NCBI GenBank assembly: GCA_019115345.1
Contig: DXDV01000297.1
Coordinates: 1-7,802, forward strand
Direction: 5' to 3'
Length of the DNA: 7,802 nucleotides
DNA from: Candidatus Intestinimonas stercorigallinarum
GTDB taxonomy: Bacteria; Bacillota; Clostridia; Oscillospirales; Oscillospiraceae
Shown: positions 1 to 5,904 of the stretch, in pieces
How the letters are laid out: every line of letters starts with the position of its first letter
How positions within the stretch are numbered: position 1 is the stretch's first letter
Notes under the pieces: model-generated
What the model saw: only the letters and a program-made list of their open reading frames with translations
Told to the model about the DNA's origin: nothing
Database searches by the model: none
Translations under genes and position numbers: made by a program

Positions 1-11
1 GAAAAACCCTC

Positions 12-40
12 TGGACAATGTGCTCAGAAAGGTCTAAAAT
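12..40 (+). promoter_or_regulatory. Promoter of the lactate permease gene
   Basis: A sigma-A type promoter is visible: -35 TGGACA at 12-17 and -10 TAAAAT at 35-40, separated by exactly 17 bp. Each box matches the consensus at five of six positions. Transcription would begin near 46-48, leaving a leader of about 100 nt before the permease start. Both GntR-type palindromes lie downstream of this predicted start, so a bound repressor would act as a block to initiation or elongation. No start site has been mapped; this is pattern matching. Confidence 0.6.
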
Positions 41-50
41 AACTGTGAAA

Positions 51-65
51 ATTGGTGGAACCAAT
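51..65. promoter_or_regulatory. GntR/LldR-like operator, site 1
   Basis: ATTGGT and ACCAAT form a perfect 6-bp inverted repeat around a 3-bp centre (GGA). The core, TGGT-N3-ACCA at 53-63, fits the operator known for the FadR subfamily of GntR regulators (TNGTNNNACNA), which includes the lactate-responsive LldR/LutR-type repressors. It sits about 5 bp after the predicted transcription start of a lactate permease gene. The functional assignment is inferred; no regulator gene lies in the window. Confidence 0.55.
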
Positions 66-111
66 GAACACTGTGCGCAGAACAGAACAAAAATGGCTAT
101 GCACGCTGAAG

Positions 112-122
112 TGGTAGCACCA
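112..122. promoter_or_regulatory. GntR/LldR-like operator, site 2
   Basis: TGGT-AGC-ACCA is a second perfect match to the TNGTNNNACNA operator pattern. Its right half extends to ACCAAT, as in site 1. The two centres (58 and 117) are 59 bp apart. Site 2 lies in the transcribed leader, 13 bp before the ribosome binding site of the permease. Two spaced copies make chance less likely and suggest cooperative binding or a small loop, as described for the E. coli lldPRD operators. This is an inference from sequence only. Confidence 0.5.
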
Positions 123-150
123 ATCCACCGAGACTAGAGGAGTGATTGTC

Positions 151-1716
151 GTGGGAGAAATTGTCCTGAAGGGTGTATTGTCGCTGTTGCCTATCATCTG
201 GCTCATTGTGGCCCTCACCGGGCTGAAGATGGCCGGACATAAGGCCTGCGTGGGCGCCCTCATCATCACCATCGTGGAGGCCCTGTTCCTGTGGAAGATG
301 CCGGTCGTGGACTGCGCCACCTCGGCTCTGGAGGGCTTTGCCTCCGCCCTGTGGCCCATCATCCTGGTCATCATCGCCGCGATCTTTACTTACAACCTGT
401 CCCTGAAAACGGGGGCCATGGACGTCATCAAGCAGATGCTCACCGGCGTCTCCGCCGACAAGCGGGTGCTGGTGCTCCTCATCGGCTGGTGCTTCGGCGG
501 CTTCATGGAGGGCATGGCCGGCTTCGGCACCGCCATCGCCATCCCCGCCAGCATGCTGGCCGGCATGGGCATGAATCCCATCACCGCCTGCCTGGTGTGC
601 ATGCTGGCCAACGCCTTCCCCACCGCCTTCGGCTCTGTGGGCATCCCCACCGTGACCCTGGCCAATGTGACGGGGCTTGATCCCCTGCCCCTGGCCTTCA
701 CCACCGTGGTGCAGATGGTCCCCTTCATGATTCTGGTGCCCTTCCTCATGGTCATCGTGGGCGGCGGCGGCGTGAAGGCCCTCAAGGGCATGGTGGGGAT
801 CACCCTGGTCTCCGGCGTCTCCTTTGTGGTGCCCCAGCTCATCGTGGCCAAGTTCACCGGTCCTGAGCTGGCCGTCATCGTGGGCTGCGTGGTCAGCCTG
901 GGCTGCACCATCCTCATGGCCCGTGCCCGGAAGGGCAAGGCCGTGCCCGACGAGTACAACATGAGCGCCAACGACGCCAATGCCAAGGCCATTGACGGCC
1001 ATACGGCCCTGGTGTCCTGGCTGCCCTTCATCCTGATCTTCGTGCTGCTGCTGGTGACCTCCAAGCTGGTGCCCCCTATCAACAACGCTCTGGCTGTATT
1101 CTCCAGCTCCATCAAGATCTCCACCTCCGCCAATGCCGGAAACGCCTCCTTCAGCTGGATCAACACCCCCGGTATCTGGATCTTCCTGGCGGCCATCATC
1201 GGCGGCTTCGTCCAGAAGGCCAGCCCCAAGCTCATGTGGGATACCTTCGTGGCCACGGTGAAGCAGATGGCCAAGACCATCGTCACCATCATGTCGGTGC
1301 TGGCGGTGGCCAAGATCATGACCTACTGCGGCATGATCAATGATATGGCCGTCTTCTTCGTGTCCATCACCGGAAACTTCTATCCCTTCGTCTCCCCCAT
1401 CATCGCCGCTCTGGGCGCCTTCATCACCGGCAGCGGCACCAGCACCGAGGTCCTCCTGGGCAACCTCCAGACCGCCGCCGCCGAGCAGATCGGCATCTCC
1501 CCCTACTGGCTGGCCGCCGCCAACTCCACCGGCGCCGGTATCGGCAAGATCCTCTCTCCCCAGTGCATCGCCACCGCCGCCGCGGCTGTGGGCCTGGTGG
1601 GACAGGACTCCAAGCTCCTGGCCGGGATCATCAAGTGGGCCCTGCTGGAGCTGGTCATCGCCTGTCTGGTCGTGGGCCTGTTGGGCGACGTTCTCACGCC
1701 CATCCTGGGCATCTGA
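151..1716 (+). CDS. lctP: L-lactate permease (LldP/LctP family)
   Basis: This is an integral membrane transporter of the lactate permease family (Pfam Lactate_perm), which imports L-lactate and related 2-hydroxy acids by proton symport. The 521 residues are nearly all hydrophobic helices, roughly 12-14 membrane spans. Family-typical segments are visible: GGFMEGMAGFGTA near 116-128, the MLANAFPTAFGSVGIPT stretch near 151-167, ITGSGTSTEVLLGNLQ near 425-440 and SPQCIATAAAAVGLVGQ near 469-485. Length is close to the family norm (E. coli LldP is about 551). The GTG at 151 is preferred over an in-frame GTG at 142 because AGAGGAG at 136-142 overlaps the earlier codon but lies 8 nt before the later one. 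The gene has its own promoter and terminator, and no lactate dehydrogenase or lut genes are adjacent. Family assignment is firm; the exact substrate (L-lactate, D-lactate or glycolate) is not proved. Confidence 0.93.
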   Translation: MGEIVLKGVLSLLPIIWLIVALTGLKMAGHKACVGALIITIVEALFLWKMPVVDCATSALEGFASALWPIILVIIAAIFTYNLSLKTGAMDVIKQMLTGVSADKRVLVLLIGWCFGGFMEGMAGFGTAIAIPASMLAGMGMNPITACLVCMLANAFPTAFGSVGIPTVTLANVTGLDPLPLAFTTVVQMVPFMILVPFLMVIVGGGGVKALKGMVGITLVSGVSFVVPQLIVAKFTGPELAVIVGCVVSLGCTILMARARKGKAVPDEYNMSANDANAKAIDGHTALVSWLPFILIFVLLLVTSKLVPPINNALAVFSSSIKISTSANAGNASFSWINTPGIWIFLAAIIGGFVQKASPKLMWDTFVATVKQMAKTIVTIMSVLAVAKIMTYCGMINDMAVFFVSITGNFYPFVSPIIAALGAFITGSGTSTEVLLGNLQTAAAEQIGISPYWLAAANSTGAGIGKILSPQCIATAAAAVGLVGQDSKLLAGIIKWALLELVIACLVVGLLGDVLTPILGI

Positions 1717-1738
1717 GCATGCCGGCCTGACCGCAGAC

Positions 1739-1777
1739 CCCCCCGTGCCGCCGACGCAGGCGGCGCGGGGGGTATTT
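1739..1777 (+). terminator. Rho-independent terminator after the lactate permease
   Basis: C6-GTGCCGCC at 1739-1752 pairs with GGCGGCGC-G6 at 1759-1772, a 14-bp stem with one G-U pair and a 6-nt loop. TATTTTG follows directly. It begins 22 nt after the permease stop and isolates that gene from the two-component operon. Confidence 0.85.
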
Positions 1778-1800
1778 TGCCGTTTGGGGGCGGGCCGACG

Positions 1801-1829
1801 TTGCCAGGCGGGGCGGCGCGTGGTATACT
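1801..1829 (+). promoter_or_regulatory. Promoter of the two-component operon
   Basis: -35 TTGCCA at 1801-1806 and -10 TATACT at 1824-1829 are separated by 17 bp. TG at 1821-1822 supplies an extended -10 (TGG before TATACT). The predicted start is near 1836, giving a leader of about 157 nt before the regulator start at 1993. The leader holds three TTAA motifs and a cluster of hairpins. Confidence 0.65.
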
Positions 1830-1840
1830 GGTGCCGCGTT

Positions 1841-1880
1841 TTAATGGTATCTTAAAGAAGTTTGCCGCCAGGCGTTAAGA
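1841..1880. promoter_or_regulatory. Possible response-regulator boxes (TTAA repeats)
   Basis: TTAA occurs at 1841, 1852 and 1875, so the offsets are 11 and 23 bp, close to one and two helical turns. The second and third are embedded in similar A-rich contexts (CTTAAAGAA and GTTAAGAAAA). OmpR/PhoB-family regulators commonly bind direct repeats spaced about 11 bp, so autoregulation is possible. A TATGCT at 1890-1895 could be the -10 of a second, activator-dependent promoter lacking a -35. The motif is short and could be chance. Confidence 0.25.
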
Positions 1881-1909
1881 AAACCGTGCTATGCTATGTA
1901 ATGTCTGCC

Positions 1910-1968
1910 GAATAAACCGCAAAGCGGTTTATTCCCGCGGCGGTAGCCGCGCAATTCCATAAAATATG
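1910..1968 (+). other. Cluster of three hairpins in the operon leader
   Basis: Three inverted repeats follow one another. GAATAAACCGC / GCGGTTTATTC at 1910-1934 is a perfect 11-bp stem with an AAA loop. CGCGGC / GCCGCG at 1936-1951 is a 6-bp stem with a GGTA loop. CATA / TATG at 1958-1968 is a weak 4-bp stem with an AAA loop. No U-tract follows the strong hairpin, so it is not a standard terminator. It ends 44 nt before the ribosome binding site of the regulator gene. It could be a leader control element, an mRNA stabiliser or a dispersed palindromic repeat. The pairing is certain; the function is unknown. Confidence 0.6.
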
Positions 1969-1992
1969 TGGGAAAGCGGAGGAGTGAGCGCT

Positions 1993-2691
1993 TTGTACAA
2001 CATCCTGATCTGCGACGACGACCGGGACATCGTCTCGGCGCTGGACATCTACCTCACCAGCGACGGCTACCAGACCTACCACGCCTACGACGGCCTGGAG
2101 GCCCTGCGCATGGTGAAGGAGCACGACATCCACCTGATCCTCATGGACATCATGATGCCGGGGATGGACGGCATCCGGACCACCGCCAAGCTGCGGGAGA
2201 CGGAGAACATCCCCATCATCTTCCTCACCGCCAAGAGCGAGGACGCCGACAAGATCCTGGGGCTCAACATCGGGGCCGACGACTATGTGACCAAGCCCTT
2301 CAATCCCATCGAGGTGCTGGCCCGGGTGAAGAGCCAGCTCCGGCGGTACACCACCCTGGGCGGACAGCGGCGGGCGGAGGACGCCCCCCAGGTCCTCTGC
2401 AACGGGGGCATCGCCATGGATGACGGGGCCAAGTCGGTGACGGTGGACGGGGAGCCGGTGAGCCTTACCCCCATCGAGTACAACATCCTCCTGCTGCTCA
2501 TGCGGCACCCGGGCCGGGTCTTCTCCACCAGCCAGATCTACGAGCGGGTGTGGAACGACCCCTCTCTGGGCTCGGAGAACACGGTGGCCGTCCACATCCG
2601 GCACCTGCGGGAGAAGCTGGAGATCGACCCGGCCAACCCCCGGTACATCAAGGTGGTGTGGGGCCTGGGCTATAAGATGGAGAAGGCGTGA
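1993..2691 (+). CDS. OmpR/VanR-type response regulator
   Basis: This cytoplasmic transcription factor is phosphorylated by its partner kinase and binds DNA. From a TTG start it has 232 residues, the usual length for the family. The receiver domain (about 3-120) has the acidic pocket D8-D10, phosphoacceptor D52 (in LMDIMMPGMDG), T79 (FLTAK) and K101 (VTKPF), all in register. The C-terminal winged helix (about 135-231) shows LTPIEYNILLLL, the recognition helix around NTVAVHIRHLREKLE and the closing GLGYKME hairpin. TTG at 1993 is chosen because GGAGGAG at 1978-1984 lies 8 nt upstream. The longer in-frame ATG at 1966 would place that site inside the gene, while a start at 1993 gives the family-like N-terminus MYNILICDDD. 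It is the first gene of the operon, 25 nt before the kinase. The regulon and signal are unknown; similarity to VanR is by family only. Confidence 0.92.
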   Translation: MYNILICDDDRDIVSALDIYLTSDGYQTYHAYDGLEALRMVKEHDIHLILMDIMMPGMDGIRTTAKLRETENIPIIFLTAKSEDADKILGLNIGADDYVTKPFNPIEVLARVKSQLRRYTTLGGQRRAEDAPQVLCNGGIAMDDGAKSVTVDGEPVSLTPIEYNILLLLMRHPGRVFSTSQIYERVWNDPSLGSENTVAVHIRHLREKLEIDPANPRYIKVVWGLGYKMEKA

Positions 2692-2716
2692 GCCCTCCTC
2701 CGAAGGGAGTCAGACC

Positions 2717-4822
2717 ATGAAGCAAGCCTCTTCCGGACGCCGGGCGGCGGTCTTTCTGGCGGGGACGCTGCTGTGCGCCGTCACCTTCTGGACCGTCTGT
2801 ATCACCATGGCCCAGTGGGACAACCTCTGGCTGGACCGGAGCTACCCCGAGAGCTACAACGCCCAGCAGGTGCTGGAGTTCTACCAGTACTACGCCGTGG
2901 AGGCGGAAAAACTCCTCCAGACCCAGGCCCTCCGGGGCGGCCTGAGCTACACCGACCAGCAGCGGCTCTCCGCCATCCGGGAGCGGCTGGATCCGGAGCA
3001 CACCAACTTCCGGGTGAGCATCCACGGCCAGGACGGCGCCCTCCACTACACCAATCTGCCGGAGGGGGAGTCCCTGGAGGACTGCCAGACGGTCACGCTG
3101 GGGGAGGGCAGCCTGGAGTGGGGGACGGAGCTGCGGGCGTCCGACTATTTCTACTACGACGAGGCCGCCGGCCGGAGCATCCTCATGGCCTATGTGGGGG
3201 ACGGGGCCTACGTCCGCTGCGACCCGGTGGAGGAGCCGGAGGCGATGGACCGGTACGGCTACCTGGCCGGCCACGAGGGGGAGGAGTGGAGCGACGGCTA
3301 CTGGAAGAGCGCCGACAGCCGGGTGACCAGCCTCACCTACACCATCCAGTCGGGCATCCGCTGGCCCCTGGAGGTGCCCGACCGCTTCCAGCGGGGCTAT
3401 GAGAACTACCAGGTGTTCAAGACCTATCTCCCCGCCATCGCCGGCACGGCGGCGGTGCTGCTGCTGTGCGCCCTCTGGTTTCTGTGGCGGTGGTGCTGCC
3501 TGGCTGGCCGCCGCCCGGGGCGGGAGGAGCTGGTCCTCACCTTCCAGGACCGCATCCCCCTGGACCTCTACCTGCTGCTCCAGGGCGCCCTTTTCAGCAT
3601 CCTCCTGAGTGCCGGGGACTCCATCACCTACTCCGCCAACCAGACCGCCCTGCGGATGAGTATTTTCGTGGGACTGGGGGTCCTTTCCCTGGCGGGCTGC
3701 GCCCTCTTTCTGGCCCTGCTGGAGACCCTGGCCGTCCGCTGGAAGGGGGGACACATGCTCCGCAACACCGCCGTCTGGCGGCTGTGGGCCTGGCTCCGCC
3801 GATGGGCGGGGGAGGCGGCCGCCCACTGGAGCGTCACCGGGCGGCCGGTGCGGCTCTTTCTGCTCTACCTGCTGGGAACCGCTCTCACCGCCTCCACGGT
3901 GGTGCTTGTCCCCTTCTATCAGGGCTTTGTCCTCTGGCGGCTGTGCCGCTGGGTGCGGCAGTGGCGGGCCATTCGGACGGGTACCGAGCGCATCGTGGGC
4001 GGGGAGCCCGACTTCAAGATCGACACGGCGGGGATGTACCGGGACCTGCGGGAGCACGCCGAGCAGCTCAACGACCTGGGGGCCGCCATCTCCACCGCCG
4101 TGGAGGAGCAGCTCAAGAGCGAGCGCTTCAGGGCGGAACTCATCACCAACGTCTCCCACGATCTCAAGACCCCCCTCACCTCCATCATCAACTATGTGGA
4201 CCTCCTCAAAAAGGAGGAGATCCCGGATCCCAAGGCGCGAGAGTACCTGGAGGTGCTGGACCGGAAGAGCCAGCGGCTCAAAAAGCTCACCGAGGACCTG
4301 GTGGAGGCCTCCAAAGCCTCCACGGGAAGCCTCACCGTGGTCCGGGAGAGGCTGGGCTTCCTCCAGCTGCTGGACCAGGCCCTGGGGGAGTACCAGGAGA
4401 AGTTTGAGAAGAGCCGCCTCGCCCCGGTGCTCACCACCCCCGACCACGAGCTCTATGTGGAGGCCGACGGCCGCCACCTGTGGCGGGTCCTGGACAACCT
4501 GCTGGGCAACTGCGTCAAGTACGCCATGCCGGGTACCCGGGTCTACCTGGACGTGAAGGCCTGGGACGGGAACGTGGTCCTGTCGGTGAAGAATGTTTCC
4601 AAGGACCCGCTGAACGTGCCGGCGGAGCAGCTCATGGAGCGGTTCGTCCGGGGGGATGTGTCCCGTACCACGGAGGGCTCCGGTCTGGGCCTTTCTATCG
4701 CCCGGAGCCTCACCGAGCTCCAGGGGGGCACCTTCCGGTTGGACATCGACGGGGACCTCTTCAAGGCGGTGGTCAGCTTCCCGGAGGACCGCCCGGCGGA
4801 GGCCCTGACGGAGCCCCGGTAA
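2717..4822 (+). CDS. Membrane sensor histidine kinase with large extracytoplasmic domain
   Basis: This is the partner of the upstream regulator, starting 25 nt after it with AAGGGAG at 2703-2709. Of its 701 residues, 11-31 form the first membrane helix and 32-236 an extracytoplasmic domain with two cysteines (C123, C168) and many tyrosines. Further hydrophobic segments lie near 237-257, 282-299, 313-338 and 378-409. A charged linker (411-470) leads to the dimerisation domain with H481 in NVSHDLKTPLTS. The ATPase domain (about 575-690) keeps the N box (NLLGNCVKY, 594-602), ERFVRGD (641-647) and the G2 box GSGLGLSIA (654-662). The usual DxGxG box is replaced by NVSKDPLN (626-633), a change I recall in related clostridial kinases. 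It is far larger than VanS-type kinases (about 380 residues). I do not recognise the sensor domain, so the signal is unknown. Kinase identity is firm. Confidence 0.93.
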   Translation: MKQASSGRRAAVFLAGTLLCAVTFWTVCITMAQWDNLWLDRSYPESYNAQQVLEFYQYYAVEAEKLLQTQALRGGLSYTDQQRLSAIRERLDPEHTNFRVSIHGQDGALHYTNLPEGESLEDCQTVTLGEGSLEWGTELRASDYFYYDEAAGRSILMAYVGDGAYVRCDPVEEPEAMDRYGYLAGHEGEEWSDGYWKSADSRVTSLTYTIQSGIRWPLEVPDRFQRGYENYQVFKTYLPAIAGTAAVLLLCALWFLWRWCCLAGRRPGREELVLTFQDRIPLDLYLLLQGALFSILLSAGDSITYSANQTALRMSIFVGLGVLSLAGCALFLALLETLAVRWKGGHMLRNTAVWRLWAWLRRWAGEAAAHWSVTGRPVRLFLLYLLGTALTASTVVLVPFYQGFVLWRLCRWVRQWRAIRTGTERIVGGEPDFKIDTAGMYRDLREHAEQLNDLGAAISTAVEEQLKSERFRAELITNVSHDLKTPLTSIINYVDLLKKEEIPDPKAREYLEVLDRKSQRLKKLTEDLVEASKASTGSLTVVRERLGFLQLLDQALGEYQEKFEKSRLAPVLTTPDHELYVEADGRHLWRVLDNLLGNCVKYAMPGTRVYLDVKAWDGNVVLSVKNVSKDPLNVPAEQLMERFVRGDVSRTTEGSGLGLSIARSLTELQGGTFRLDIDGDLFKAVVSFPEDRPAEALTEPR

Positions 4823-4836
4823 ACCAAAGAGACCTT

Positions 4837-4895
4837 GCCGGGGGCGATTCCTTTTTGGACCTTCGCACAAAAGGAATTGCCCTCGGCCGGTTTTT
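4837..4895 (+). terminator. Terminator of the two-component operon
   Basis: A 19-bp stem pairs 4837-4855 with 4869-4887, with two G-U pairs and no mismatch, around a 13-nt loop. T5 follows at 4891-4895 after a CGG spacer, which slightly weakens the classic form. It begins 14 nt after the kinase stop. The right arm contains the -35 box of the trxB promoter. Confidence 0.75.
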
Positions 4896-4905
4896 GGGTT
4901 AGAAT
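4877..4905 (+). promoter_or_regulatory. Promoter of the thioredoxin reductase gene
   Basis: -35 TTGCCC at 4877-4882 and -10 TAGAAT at 4900-4905 are 17 bp apart. The -35 lies inside the right arm of the preceding terminator stem, and the terminator T-tract forms part of the spacer. The predicted start near 4912 leaves a short leader of about 33 nt to the gene. Confidence 0.6.
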
Positions 4906-4944
4906 GGGGACAGCAGGCAAAACTGTGCCAAAGGAGGTATCCCG

Positions 4945-5847
4945 ATGTATGACATCGTCATCGTAGGGGCCGGCCCCGCCGGTCTCACCGCCGCCCTGTA
5001 CGCCCGCCGGGCGGGCCACTCCGTGCTGGTGCTGGAGGGGGGCGTCCCCGGCGGCCAGGCCGTCACCACCCCCCATGTGGAAAACTGGCCGGGCACCCTG
5101 TCCATCGCCGGTCCCGACTTCGCCATGGGCCTCTACCAGCAGTGCGCCGACCTGGGAGCCCAGTTCCAGTTCTCCGCCGTCACCGGCTTTGAGGACCGGG
5201 GGGACGTGAAGCTGGTCCGGGCCGGGGAGGAGACCTATGAGGGCCGCGCCCTCATCCTGGCCAACGGCGTCCGCCGCCGGAAGCTGGAGGTCCCCGGGGA
5301 GGACCGGCTGGGCGGCCGAGGGGTGAGCTACTGCGCCACCTGTGACGGCAGCTTCTTTAAGGGGAAGGAGGTGGCCGTGGTGGGCGGCGGAAACACCGCC
5401 GTGGAGGACGCCGTCTATCTCTCCTCCATCTGTCCCACCGTATGGCTCATCCACCGCCGGGACGCGCTCACCGCCCAGAAATATCTGGTGGACAACCTGA
5501 AAACCAAGTCCAACGTGAAGCTCCTCACCAGCCACAAGGTGCTGGAGATCCAGGGGGACAAGCAGGTGGAGGCGGTCCGGCTCCAGGGGCCGGAGCACCA
5601 GCGCATCCTCCACGTCTCCGCCGTCTTCGCGGCGGTGGGGCTCATCCCCGACAACGCCATGTTCTCCCCGCCCCTGACCCTCAACGCCTATGGCTATATC
5701 CAGGCGGGGGAGGACTGCGCCACCAACGTGCCCGGGGTCTTTGTGGCGGGGGACAGCCGCTCCAAGGAGCTGCGGCAGCTGGTCACCGCCGCCGCCGACG
5801 GGGCCATGGCCGCCAGCAAGGCCGGACAGTATCTGGGGGCCCTGTAA
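4945..5847 (+). CDS. trxB: Thioredoxin reductase (FAD-dependent, TrxB-like)
   Basis: This cytoplasmic flavoenzyme of the low-molecular-weight class passes electrons from a pyridine nucleotide through FAD and a redox disulfide to thioredoxin or a similar protein. It has 300 residues (E. coli TrxB has about 320). The N-terminal FAD site is IVGAGPAGLTAALYA (6-20), followed by PGGQ (35-38) and HVENWPG (44-50). The active-site pair is C130-A-T-C133. The NADPH-domain dinucleotide motif is VVGGGNTAVEDA (145-156), and the second FAD motif is PGVFVAGDSR (263-272) with RQLVTAAADG after it. The HRRxxxR motif that reads the NADPH phosphate is H170-R171-R172, but the third arginine is replaced by T176, so cofactor preference may differ. 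AAGGAGG at 4931-4937 lies 7 nt before the ATG. It is monocistronic with no thioredoxin gene adjacent. A specialised thioredoxin reductase-like paralogue remains possible. Confidence 0.9.
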   Translation: MYDIVIVGAGPAGLTAALYARRAGHSVLVLEGGVPGGQAVTTPHVENWPGTLSIAGPDFAMGLYQQCADLGAQFQFSAVTGFEDRGDVKLVRAGEETYEGRALILANGVRRRKLEVPGEDRLGGRGVSYCATCDGSFFKGKEVAVVGGGNTAVEDAVYLSSICPTVWLIHRRDALTAQKYLVDNLKTKSNVKLLTSHKVLEIQGDKQVEAVRLQGPEHQRILHVSAVFAAVGLIPDNAMFSPPLTLNAYGYIQAGEDCATNVPGVFVAGDSRSKELRQLVTAAADGAMAASKAGQYLGAL

Positions 5848-5853
5848 CATTGG

Positions 5854-5895
5854 AAAAGCGCCATTTTTCCAACATAAGGAAAAATGGCGCTTTTT
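5854..5895. terminator. Bidirectional terminator between trxB and the glycosyltransferase
   Basis: A perfect 17-bp stem (5854-5870 with 5878-5894) encloses a 7-nt loop (AACATAA). A-runs and T-runs flank the stem on both sides, so it can work on either strand. It starts 6 nt after the trxB stop and lies 10 nt beyond the stop of the convergent glycosyltransferase gene, so both transcripts probably end here. Confidence 0.88.
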
Positions 5896-5904
5896 GCGTC
5901 TGAT

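Noticed and set aside
24..374. Short minus-strand frame overlapping the permease leader, considered as a divergent gene or regulator.
   Set aside because: It overlaps the promoter, both operators and the permease start, and its translation resembles no protein I know.
1966..1992. An ATG at 1966 as the start of the response regulator.
   Set aside because: It lies inside the third leader hairpin and places the strong GGAGGAG site inside the gene. The TTG at 1993 is 8 nt after that site and gives the standard family N-terminus.
1993..4822. A VanRS vancomycin-resistance sensor pair.
   Set aside because: The regulator is VanR-like only at family level, the kinase is nearly twice VanS length with a different sensor, and no van ligase or dipeptidase genes are present.
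2648..4870. A 740-codon open frame on the minus strand opposite the histidine kinase, and similar long antisense frames at 97-1002, 1894-2604 and 4543-5850.
   Set aside because: They lie wholly or mostly opposite well-identified genes, are low-complexity in Gly, Pro, His, Arg and Val, show no recognisable domains, and are expected where high GC makes stop codons rare on the opposite strand.
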